Source of the DNA: Phycisphaerae bacterium
GTDB lineage: Bacteria; Planctomycetota; Phycisphaerae; Sedimentisphaerales; Anaerobacaceae
NCBI GenBank assembly: GCA_017993835.1
Contig: JAGOLX010000019.1
Location: 1-64,000, forward strand
Length of the DNA: 64,000 nt
Reading direction: 5' to 3'
Part shown: positions 1-7,211 of the stretch, one piece after another
Layout of the letters: every line of letters starts with the position of its first letter
Position numbering within the stretch: position 1 is the stretch's first letter
Program-made: the position numbers and the translations under genes
Notes under the pieces: generated by a model
Database searches by the model: none
What the model saw: the letters and a program-made list of their open reading frames with translations, nothing else
Told to the model about the DNA's origin: nothing

Positions 1-908
1 TGGAGGACGCGATGGTCAACTTCGTGCTCGGCGCGACTGACGTGCTCGTCTGCACGACGATCATCGAGTCGGGCCTGGACATCCCGAACGCCAACACGAT
101 CTTCATCAACGACGCGGACCGGTTCGGCCTGGCGGAACTGCACCAGCTTCGCGGTCGGGTCGGGCGGTACAAGCATCGCGCGTATGCCTATATGCTGATG
201 CCCAACTCCCGGCCGGTCTCGCCCATCGCCGCCAAGCGGCTCAAGGCCATCGAGGAGTATTCGCATCTCGGCGCAGGCTTCCGGATCGCGTTGCGGGACC
301 TGGAGATCCGCGGCGCGGGCAACATCCTCGGCGCTGAGCAGTCGGGCCACATCCAGATGGTGGGCTACCAGATGTACTGCGAGATGCTGGCCGACGCGGT
401 CCGCGAGCTCAAGCACGAGAAGGCCGCGCCCGTGTCGACCGCGACGATCGATCTGGGTGTCCCGATCTATATCCCGAAGAACTACATCCCCATCGACCGC
501 CACCGGATGGACGCCTACCGCAAGATCGCGGTGGCTCGTTCGGTGGCCGATCTCAAACAGATCGAAGCGGAACTGGCCGACGTCTACGGCCCGCTGCCCG
601 ACGAGGCTCGACTGCTCCTGGACATCGGCGAACTGCGAATCGCGGCATCGAAGTGGGACATCCGCCAGATCACCGCCCAACTTCCCAAGCCGGGCTATTA
701 CCCCGGGACTTTCAGCGCCACAGGCGATCTGATCTTCACGTTCAAGCAAGACCCAGGCCGGAAGGTCAAGACGCTCTTCGCCAGCGTCCGAGGCGAGTTG
801 CACATCCCCGACCCGAAGACCGCCCGCCTCCGCCTGGCCGCAAGCTACTTCGAGCCGGCGACGCTGATCACTCTTCTACGGAAGATCCTCGCTGGAGGGA
901 ACAAGTGA
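1..908 (+). CDS. mfd: Transcription-repair coupling factor Mfd, C-terminal part (5' end outside window)
   Basis: Only the last ~300 residues are present; the frame is open from base 3 with no start in view. Mfd is a cytoplasmic superfamily 2 translocase that pushes stalled RNA polymerase off damaged DNA and recruits UvrA. The fragment begins in the second RecA-like lobe: TTIIESGLDIPNANT, then DRFGLAELHQLRGRVGR with the motif VI arginines, then the region following it that contains GAGNILGAEQSGH. The remainder (about residues 150-298) matches the C-terminal TRCF autoinhibitory domain, with a typical 'YIPKNYIPIDRHRMDAYRKI' type segment. The TGA stop at 906-908 is followed by ~550 bases without a gene. 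Identification is firm; only the N-terminal UvrB-homology and RNA polymerase-binding parts cannot be assessed. Confidence 0.95.
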   Translation, partial: EDAMVNFVLGATDVLVCTTIIESGLDIPNANTIFINDADRFGLAELHQLRGRVGRYKHRAYAYMLMPNSRPVSPIAAKRLKAIEEYSHLGAGFRIALRDLEIRGAGNILGAEQSGHIQMVGYQMYCEMLADAVRELKHEKAAPVSTATIDLGVPIYIPKNYIPIDRHRMDAYRKIAVARSVADLKQIEAELADVYGPLPDEARLLLDIGELRIAASKWDIRQITAQLPKPGYYPGTFSATGDLIFTFKQDPGRKVKTLFASVRGELHIPDPKTARLRLAASYFEPATLITLLRKILAGGNK

Positions 909-1018
909 TCGATGCTGAGGAAGATACCCGCGGCAGAGAATCATCGACGGACCCGATTGCCGGTTTCCTGAGCGGCTGGCCCGCCTCGACCACTGGCGTC
1001 ATGGTCCCGGCATGATTG

Positions 1019-1040
1019 TGGCAGATGTCCCCATCTGCCA
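1019..1040 (+). terminator. Perfect 9-bp hairpin downstream of mfd
   Basis: TGGCAGATG at 1019-1027 pairs perfectly with CATCTGCCA at 1032-1040 around a 4-base loop. It lies 110 bases after the mfd stop. It has no following T tract, so it is at best a weak or Rho-assisted terminator, or an RNA-stabilising stem. Confidence 0.35.
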
Positions 1041-1221
1041 TGCCCCGCCGGAAGGGGCCCGGAATGGACAGACCTCTGACTGGCTGTCCGCGTGCGTATT
1101 CGGCGGGCAGACTCCCTATAGTCGATTCGGCGACTGGTTCGTCGCGGCCTGCGGCATGTTCCGTCTGGCATACGCCGGTTCCTGTTGCCTTGCCTCTCGT
1201 GCCAGACGCCGGTCGGACAGT

Positions 1222-1303
1222 TCGTAGTGCGCCCGTAAGGGCGTAATCCTTCAAGACGTGGCGGATAATGCCTCACGGCGTCACAACGAACAAGCCTGCG
1301 ACG
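1222..1303 (+). repeat. REP/BIME-like dispersed repeat, copy 1
   Basis: Two arms in inverted orientation, 1227-1249 and 1263-1284, each contain a small hairpin (GCCC-GTAA-GGGC in the first arm, GCC-TCAC-GGC in the second). The first arm is roughly the reverse complement of the second. About four fifths of the bases align, in the same orientation, with the copy at 62706-62789. Both copies are intergenic. Confidence 0.65.
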
Positions 1304-1455
1304 CTGTCCCCGTTCAAGATCAGTCCCGTAGAAGGGAACGTCCCATTGGCCCAAGGCAAAGAATGCTGGGGCCGGCGGCGGAGCCCCCATTGCACAGGAG
1401 GGCATACAGAAGCCGGATGAGGCAGAAGAATCTGCAATTCGAGTGATCTTTATGG

Positions 1456-1484
1456 TTGACATTGCATGGTATGCATAACATACT
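1456..1484 (+). promoter_or_regulatory. Promoter and probable PadR operator
   Basis: A consensus -35 box TTGACA (1456-1461) is followed after 17 bases by CATACT (1479-1484) as -10. The palindrome GTATG-CATAA-CATAC (1469-1483) covers the spacer and -10. PadR-family proteins commonly repress their own promoters through such palindromes, and the second PadR gene of this window has a related site containing ATGCATAG. Autoregulation is inferred. Confidence 0.6.
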
Positions 1485-1530
1485 AGGCGAAACAAGATAC
1501 GATTCAAGTGGCGCAGGCCAGGAGGTTGAC

Positions 1531-1875
1531 ATGAAGTTCGAGAGTCAGTTGCTCAAGGGGGTGGCTCCGGTGGTGGTGTTGCAGATTCTGTCGCGCGGGC
1601 CGATGTACGGCTACGAGCTCAGCCAGGCGATCGAGCAGCGAAGCGGCGACATCCTCACGCTCGGCAAGGGGACGCTGTATCCGCTTCTGTACAACCTGGA
1701 GGCGAAGAAGCTCGTCGCGGCCAAGTGGGAGACGACCGACTCCGGCCGGAACCGACGCTACTACTCGATCACAGGCAAGGGCGAGCAGGAACTCGCCGGT
1801 CAGAAGGCCCAGCTCCAGGGCTTGGCCAAAGGCCTGGACCTGCTCTTCGGCGGGGCGCTGAAGGCAGCCTTGTAG
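1531..1875 (+). CDS. PadR-family transcriptional regulator
   Basis: This 114-residue protein has the PadR winged-helix signature: GPMYGYELSQAIEQRSG, then the recognition-helix/wing part GTLYPLLYNLEAKKLV and the wing NRRYYSITGKG. The ATG at 1531 is preferred over the upstream in-frame ATG at 1456 because AGGAGG (1520-1525) sits five bases before it and because 1456 lies inside the promoter -35 box. It stands just before three HAAS-domain membrane proteins. PadR next to HAAS is a recurring pairing in which the membrane protein is thought to modulate the repressor. It probably controls itself and the three downstream genes. The ligand is unknown. Confidence 0.93.
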   Translation: MKFESQLLKGVAPVVVLQILSRGPMYGYELSQAIEQRSGDILTLGKGTLYPLLYNLEAKKLVAAKWETTDSGRNRRYYSITGKGEQELAGQKAQLQGLAKGLDLLFGGALKAAL

Positions 1876-2062
1876 ACCCGACGGCGGTGCATGTGAGATG
1901 TGGGCTGCGCCGATCCGACACGGGGCGAGGTCTGCGTAGGCTGCGCACCACGCACCGCTCTGCCAGGAGAATGCGATGAAAGAGGATGGTGCGTGATACG
2001 CACCCTACTTGGCGACGGTTGATTCGATTGCGGCCGAGGGCCGCGATAAGGAGGTCCATGCC

Positions 2063-3709
2063 ATGCGAGATGAACCGAACGAAAGCCATGGGAGCGAGTT
2101 GCCTCGCTGTGCCACTGACTTCATCGACGAGGTGACGAAGAACATCCGCTACCGGCGCAAGATCCGCGAGGATGTGGGAGCGGAGCTGACCGCGCACTTC
2201 GAGGACCACTTGCGGGAGTGCAAGGGCCCACAGGAACGAGAGCAAATGTGCCGGCAGTTGATGGGGGAGTTCGGCGATCCGAAGTTGCTGGCAGTCCTGT
2301 GCCGACGGGCGAAGAAACGCTGCCGGCCCCTGTGGTGCAAGGTGCTCGTCCGCAGCGCGCAGTCGCTCAGCATGTTGATTCTCTATTGCGTATTGTGTTC
2401 CCTGCCGCTGTTCGTTGGAAAGCCGACGGTTCGCGTGGACTATGCAAAATGGCTCAGCGAACGATGGCGACCCTCCCAGAAGGGCGTCGAGAACGCCAAA
2501 CAGTATTACGATCAGGCGGCCAAGCTCTACATCCAGCCCCCGAAGGCGCTGGAAGCCAGACGCACATCACCAGGCTGGACGATCCGCGACTGCAACGAAG
2601 CGGACTTCCAGTCGCTCGCCGATTGGCTGGCGCAGAACGAACCGGCATTCGATCTGCTCCGCAAGGGTGCCGCTACGGCCTACTACTGGCCGGTGTATGA
2701 TGTCGCCGAGTGGAACCGATATGACGCGCCCTTCATGTGGATAGAAGCGAACGTCGTTCCGCTGGCGCTGGCGTCGGTCAGCCCATACAAGCCCATGGCA
2801 AAGGGTCTGGCAGACCGAGCCAGCTACCGGGCACGACGCGGCGCCGTCGGCGAGGCGCTCGATGACTGTCTTACGATCCGTCGCTTCGGACTGCATTTGG
2901 AGGGCAAAGGCCTTTCCGTTGAGCAACTGGTGGGTATTGCCATTGAGGCCCTTGGTTACGGCACCCTGTTTGAGGTGTTGCACGGGTCGCAGGTTCCCGC
3001 TGACGTCCTGACGCGGGTTCAGAGCGAGATGGCTGACGCCTTCGACGAGGATCGACGTGTCTTCGACGTCGATGGCGCGAAGGTCTTCTGGTACGATAAC
3101 ATCCAGCGGACTTTCACCGATGACGGCCAGGGCGACGGTCGCGCCCTGCGGCGCGGCCTGCCTTTTGCCGCGGGCGGTCTCACGGATACCTTGGCGCGCA
3201 CGCTGGTGTTCGACTACCCTAGTCGGCGTGAGGCGGTCGTGGAGGTTGACGCATACTTCGGGCAACTTCAGCAGTTGCTGTGCACGTGGCCCGGCAGAGA
3301 GGAACTGTCGCTCGGGGGGATGGAGAAGTTGCGCGCGTCGAAGATGAACTGGCTGCTCGCCGCTTCCGCGCCGGCCGACGAGGGACTGGTGCACCTGGTC
3401 TGGCGAACGAAGACCTACGAAGTCGGCGCGGTCACGACGGTGGCTATTCTCCGCTACAAGGCCGAGAAGGGCACGTACCCAGACCGGCTCGATGATCTTG
3501 TGCAGGCGGGCTTTCTGGTGAGTGTGCCCGACGATCCGTTTGGCAGAGGTCCGCTCACGTATAACAAGGCCGCGACGGGATTCACGCTCTATAGCTGGGG
3601 CCAGAACCGCGTTGACGACGACGGTCGCCAGGGCCTGGGCCGGGAGGGCAAGCGTCTCATATGGGCCGATAACGGCGATGCGGTTTTTTGGCCAGTGTCT
3701 GAGGATTGA
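2063..3709 (+). CDS. HAAS-domain membrane protein, tandem paralogue 1
   Basis: This 548-residue protein starts at the ATG at 2063, eight bases after AAGGAGG (2048-2054); an earlier in-frame ATG at 2009 lacks a site. Residues ~15-90 form the HAAS-type helical domain found beside PadR genes (acidic 'ELTAHFEDHL', then 'GEFGDPKLLAVLCRRAKKRC'). One membrane span follows at ~95-117. A ~400-residue domain, presumably outside the cytoplasm, has no family I recognise. The last ~90 residues resemble the end of type II pseudopilins (YKAEKGTYPDRLDDLVQAGF, DPFGRGPLTYN, FTLYSWGQNRVDDDG). It is the most divergent of the three paralogues and is followed 41 bases later by the next. A role as envelope sensor for PadR is inferred. 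Confidence 0.85.
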   Translation: MRDEPNESHGSELPRCATDFIDEVTKNIRYRRKIREDVGAELTAHFEDHLRECKGPQEREQMCRQLMGEFGDPKLLAVLCRRAKKRCRPLWCKVLVRSAQSLSMLILYCVLCSLPLFVGKPTVRVDYAKWLSERWRPSQKGVENAKQYYDQAAKLYIQPPKALEARRTSPGWTIRDCNEADFQSLADWLAQNEPAFDLLRKGAATAYYWPVYDVAEWNRYDAPFMWIEANVVPLALASVSPYKPMAKGLADRASYRARRGAVGEALDDCLTIRRFGLHLEGKGLSVEQLVGIAIEALGYGTLFEVLHGSQVPADVLTRVQSEMADAFDEDRRVFDVDGAKVFWYDNIQRTFTDDGQGDGRALRRGLPFAAGGLTDTLARTLVFDYPSRREAVVEVDAYFGQLQQLLCTWPGREELSLGGMEKLRASKMNWLLAASAPADEGLVHLVWRTKTYEVGAVTTVAILRYKAEKGTYPDRLDDLVQAGFLVSVPDDPFGRGPLTYNKAATGFTLYSWGQNRVDDDGRQGLGREGKRLIWADNGDAVFWPVSED

Positions 3710-4014
3710 GATCAGGTTGAATGCAGGGTGGCGGCGTGGAGCGGATGAACATGGGAGAAGACGAGCCTTTCAGACTGCCGGCGTGTGCAGAGCAATACAT
3801 CGCGGAAGTCGTGCGACAGATCCGCTATCGCAAGCGCGTCCGCGAGGAGGTGCGGCAGGAACTGGCGGCGCACTTCGAAGACGAACTGCGGGACTGCGCC
3901 GACGCCCGGGAACGACAGAAACGGGCCGGGCGGTTGATCGAGGGCTTCGGCGACGCCAAGCTTCTGGCGGTCCTATGCCGGCGGGCAAAGAAACGTTGCC
4001 GCCCATTGTGGAAG
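3686..4014 (+). repeat. Direct repeat, copy 1 (junction and 5' end of paralogue 2)
   Basis: From the last codons of paralogue 1 through the HAAS domain of paralogue 2, the DNA is nearly identical (about 85-90% by eye) to 5389-5717. The match includes the non-coding junction TGAGATCAG..TTGAATGC and the ribosome binding region. It marks a recent tandem duplication or gene conversion. Confidence 0.8.
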
Positions 4015-5412
4015 AAAGCTCTTGTGCGATGCGTGCAGGTCTTGGGCATTCTGATCCTCTACGTGACCATCTGCATGTCTCCTCTGTATCTTGGCAGGGC
4101 GACCATCAAGATGGACTGTCTGAACTGGCTCAACGAGACCGCACGTGGCGGCAGAGAGGAGTCGGACAACGCGCGACCGTACTACGATAAGGCCACGAAG
4201 CTCTTTGTCGAGATGCCCGAGTGCCTGATCGAGAGCAGGTCCAGACGGCCGGGCGACATGAACGACGTCGAACAAAGGTCCCTGTCGGATTGGCTCGCAC
4301 AGAACGCATCAGCGCTGGACACGGTCAGAGAAGGCTCGCGTCGACCCTACTGCTGGGGCTGCTATCGGAGTCAGCCAATCGCATTGCCTCAAGGTACCCC
4401 GGTGACATCGGAGGCGATGATTGCAGGGGTCATGGGGGATTGCATGCCTGTGCTGGCGACCTACAGACAGCTCGCGTTCGCCGTGCAATGGCAGGTTCGT
4501 TATGAAGCGTTCAAAGGCGAGATGGACGCGGCCGTCGATGATTGCTTCGTTCTGGCCAGATTCGGCGGTCATTTCCTAGGAAATGGCTTGGCAATCGAAC
4601 AACTCGTGGGCATGGCCATTGAGAGGATGGCGAACGATTCGGTTCTGAGCCTTCTGGATTACCCCGGCGTGGACGCGAGTCTCCTTGCTACGGTCCAGAG
4701 GCGGTGGCAGGAGCGTCTCGACCGGCTGGGCACCGGAATCACTTTCGATGCGGAGAAGGGCATCTGGCTGGATCGCATTCAGCGGAGTTTTACCGACGAC
4801 GGCAAGGGCGACGGCCACGCTCTGGTGCGCGGGCCTGGCTATTGGATGTATGCATACCAGGACTTCTGGCGGGTCTTGACGTTGCGCTGTCCCACGAGGA
4901 AGGAGGCGATGGCCGATGTGGACGCGTATTACTCGCACGTGAACGAGCTTGCGACCGAGTACCCGTGGCAGTGGTCTGATCAGGATGCGCATGTAGACGA
5001 CTCGAATGATGCGTTTATGGAACCGCTCATGCCTGTGATGCAGGGCGCACGGAAGTTCAGATTGGCCGATCTCTTCCTGAAGATACAGAGCGCCAGCGAC
5101 CGCACGCTGGCTGACAGGAGCTGGCAATGGCGAACCGAGGGGCTGGCGGTACTGACTGTCCTTGCACTGCATCGATACCAGATGGAACGAGGACAATACC
5201 CGGTTGACTTGAAACAGCTCGTTGACGACGGCTACCTTCGCCAAGTCCCAAGAGACCCCTATTCTCCAGGTTCCTTAAGCTATGCCAGAACGGACAGCGG
5301 CTTCATTCTGTACAGTTGGGGCCGGGACCGGAAGGATGACGGAGGGCGCCGAGCTACAGACGCGGACAACGAGGTCGGTGACACGGTCTTTTGGCCGGTT
5401 TCTGAGGATTGA
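3751..5412 (+). CDS. HAAS-domain membrane protein, tandem paralogue 2
   Basis: This 553-residue protein has the same plan as its neighbours: HAAS helices at ~5-85 (AAHFEDELRDC, GFGDAKLLAVLCRRAKKRC), one membrane span (CVQVLGILILYVTICMSPLY), a large uncharacterised domain, and a pseudopilin-like tail (YQMERGQYPVDLKQLVDDGY, DPYSPGSLSY, FILYSWGRDRKDDGG). In-frame ATGs lie at 3721, 3745 and 3751; 3751 has the best spacing (nine bases) from GGAG at 3738-3741. The shared motif LAIEQLVGMAIE in the middle also occurs in the other two, so the large domain is homologous throughout. It is probably co-transcribed with both flanking paralogues. Function is unknown; sensing at the envelope is a guess from the PadR-HAAS context. 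Confidence 0.85.
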   Translation: MGEDEPFRLPACAEQYIAEVVRQIRYRKRVREEVRQELAAHFEDELRDCADARERQKRAGRLIEGFGDAKLLAVLCRRAKKRCRPLWKKALVRCVQVLGILILYVTICMSPLYLGRATIKMDCLNWLNETARGGREESDNARPYYDKATKLFVEMPECLIESRSRRPGDMNDVEQRSLSDWLAQNASALDTVREGSRRPYCWGCYRSQPIALPQGTPVTSEAMIAGVMGDCMPVLATYRQLAFAVQWQVRYEAFKGEMDAAVDDCFVLARFGGHFLGNGLAIEQLVGMAIERMANDSVLSLLDYPGVDASLLATVQRRWQERLDRLGTGITFDAEKGIWLDRIQRSFTDDGKGDGHALVRGPGYWMYAYQDFWRVLTLRCPTRKEAMADVDAYYSHVNELATEYPWQWSDQDAHVDDSNDAFMEPLMPVMQGARKFRLADLFLKIQSASDRTLADRSWQWRTEGLAVLTVLALHRYQMERGQYPVDLKQLVDDGYLRQVPRDPYSPGSLSYARTDSGFILYSWGRDRKDDGGRRATDADNEVGDTVFWPVSED

Positions 5413-5717
5413 GATCAGATTGAATGCGGAGTTGTGGCGTGGAGCGGATGGACATGGGAGAAAACGAGCCTTTCAAACTGCCGGCGTGTGCAGAGCAGTT
5501 CATTGCGGCGGTCGTGCGTCAGATCCGCTATCGCAAGCGCGTCCGCGAGGACGTGCGTCAGGAGTTGGCGGCGCACTTCGAGGATGAACTGCGCGACTGC
5601 GCCGACGCTCTGGAGCGAGAACAACGCGCCAGGCAGCTCATCGAAGACTTCGGCGACGCCAAGCTTCTGGCAGTCCTGTGCCGCCGGGCCAAGAAGCGTT
5701 GTCGACCCCTGTGGGGC
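5389..5717 (+). repeat. Direct repeat, copy 2 (junction and 5' end of paralogue 3)
   Basis: This is the partner of 3686-4014, offset by 1703 bases. Recombination between the two copies would delete or duplicate exactly one paralogue while keeping an intact reading frame. Confidence 0.8.
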
Positions 5718-7109
5718 AGAGCGTGGGCGCGGATGATGCAGGCCGTGGGCGTGTTCCTGCTGGTGTTCGTCCCCTACACGATCTGGTTCATCAGCGGCAA
5801 GCCCAACCCGACAATCGACTACTTACCTCAACTGAATGCTCTGCATCGTCCAAGTGGACCGGCCAAGGACAATGCCTGGCCGTACTACGAGCGGGCCATG
5901 CGTCTCGTGGTCGAACCGAATGAGACGGTTCAGAATGCCTCCTGGTTCAAATATCTGGCGCCTCCCGAGGAGCTGCTGACGCCACAAGACCGGAAGGTCG
6001 TTGAGGACTGGATCGCCGACAATCCGCTTGCATGGCTGCAATTCGAATTCGGCTCGGTACGCGGGTATTGCCATCGAGCGTATCGACGGGCACGCGGGAC
6101 GTCGAACTTGCTGGATGTTATAGACAACCCTCCGCCGGTCAAACTCAGGAGACTGGCCCAACTTGGTCTGTGGAAATCGCGTCTGGCCGTCGAGCAGGGG
6201 CGGACTGACGATGCGCTCGCCTGCTGCATGACTATCCTGCATGCGGGTGCGCATTGGCAGACGAACGCCTTTCTGATCGAGCAATTGGTGGGCCAGGCGA
6301 TCGGCCGGGAGGCCTGCCGAGAGATCCTGCGAATTGTGGCGGCAGCACCGTTGTCCGTTTCCGAATTGTCCGACTTGGAGACTCGACTGCTCCAGGTGTA
6401 CCCGCAAGGCTATCTTGGTGTGCACTTCGAAGGGGAACGACTGATGACGCTGGACATGGTCCAGTACTGCTTCACCAGTGGAGGGCCTGGAGGGGGACAC
6501 CGCGTCGCGGCTGGCTACGTGGCGGACCTCAAGGCGGCAGTCGGGGACTCGCCGCCGATGCCCGACGGGATCGCAACCTCCATTGGCGTGGGGCTCAGCA
6601 TGTTCCATGCATCGCGAAACAACACCGTCGCCAAGGTGGACCGAGTCAACAAGCGTTTACGCGAAACCACTGGGCTGTCCCCGTACGAGCGCCGTGCCGG
6701 CGGTGTTGAGGATTTGGTGAAGACAGTCGGCGGAATAGAAATGTACAGATATGCTCTGGTCTACACGCTGCTGCCGGCGGAACGGCGCGTCTCAGAATTG
6801 ACGTTTCAGAGGAGGGCGGACTATGAGGCTCTCTTAACGGTCATCGCCGCAAAGCGATACTGCTTGGAGAAGGGGAGCTACCCGCCCGATCTGGAGACCC
6901 TCGTCCGCGATGCATACCTTCGGGAGGTGCCGATGGACCCGTACAGCGGCGCACCCCTGGTCTATCGGCGGACAACCGATGGTTTCATCCTCTACAGCGT
7001 GGGACGCGATTTCATAGACAATGGAGGGGAACCAAGCCGCGACAAGGATGGTTTGGTGAAACCGTGGCGCGACAACGGCGACACGGTCTTCTGGCCGGTT
7101 GGTCCTTGA
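5454..7109 (+). CDS. HAAS-domain membrane protein, tandem paralogue 3
   Basis: This 551-residue protein starts at 5454, nine bases after GGAG (5441-5444), by analogy with paralogue 2; in-frame ATGs at 5424 and 5448 are alternatives. The N-terminal HAAS domain is almost identical to that of paralogue 2. The membrane span (MMQAVGVFLLVFVPYTIWFI) and the large domain have diverged strongly. The pseudopilin-like C-terminus is retained (YCLEKGSYPPDLETLVRDAY, DPYSGAPLVY, FILYSVGRDFIDNGG). The pattern, a conserved cytoplasmic domain with a variable outer domain, is what one expects if three sensors with different inputs talk to one PadR. That reading is inferred. It ends 102 bases before an unrelated carbohydrate locus. 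Confidence 0.85.
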   Translation: MGENEPFKLPACAEQFIAAVVRQIRYRKRVREDVRQELAAHFEDELRDCADALEREQRARQLIEDFGDAKLLAVLCRRAKKRCRPLWGRAWARMMQAVGVFLLVFVPYTIWFISGKPNPTIDYLPQLNALHRPSGPAKDNAWPYYERAMRLVVEPNETVQNASWFKYLAPPEELLTPQDRKVVEDWIADNPLAWLQFEFGSVRGYCHRAYRRARGTSNLLDVIDNPPPVKLRRLAQLGLWKSRLAVEQGRTDDALACCMTILHAGAHWQTNAFLIEQLVGQAIGREACREILRIVAAAPLSVSELSDLETRLLQVYPQGYLGVHFEGERLMTLDMVQYCFTSGGPGGGHRVAAGYVADLKAAVGDSPPMPDGIATSIGVGLSMFHASRNNTVAKVDRVNKRLRETTGLSPYERRAGGVEDLVKTVGGIEMYRYALVYTLLPAERRVSELTFQRRADYEALLTVIAAKRYCLEKGSYPPDLETLVRDAYLREVPMDPYSGAPLVYRRTTDGFILYSVGRDFIDNGGEPSRDKDGLVKPWRDNGDTVFWPVGP

Positions 7110-7211
7110 GTTTTGCAGCGGGCGGGCATAGGATGACCTCCACGACCTGCGTGGGGTGGGTTCGGTGACCCTCGCGGGACTGCTGGTTGTTTCCGGTTGC
7201 GGGAGGTTGCC

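Larger units (their letters stand above)
909..1455. other. Intergenic stretch with many short inverted repeats, no gene seen
   Basis: No convincing coding frame: the open frames have no family resemblance and no ribosome binding sites. It contains a perfect hairpin at 1019-1040 (TGGCAGATG, loop TCCC, CATCTGCCA), a 7-bp inverted pair GTCTGGC/GCCAGAC at about 1164 and 1200, and the REP-like element at 1222-1303. The density of short hairpins would fit a structured RNA or a decayed mobile element, but no known family was recognised. Confidence 0.5.

Noticed and set aside
1222-1303. Group II intron 5' end (GTGCG start followed by a small hairpin)
   Set aside because: Only the first few bases fit; no domain V, no reverse transcriptase and the second arm is an inverted copy of the first, which fits a REP pair better.
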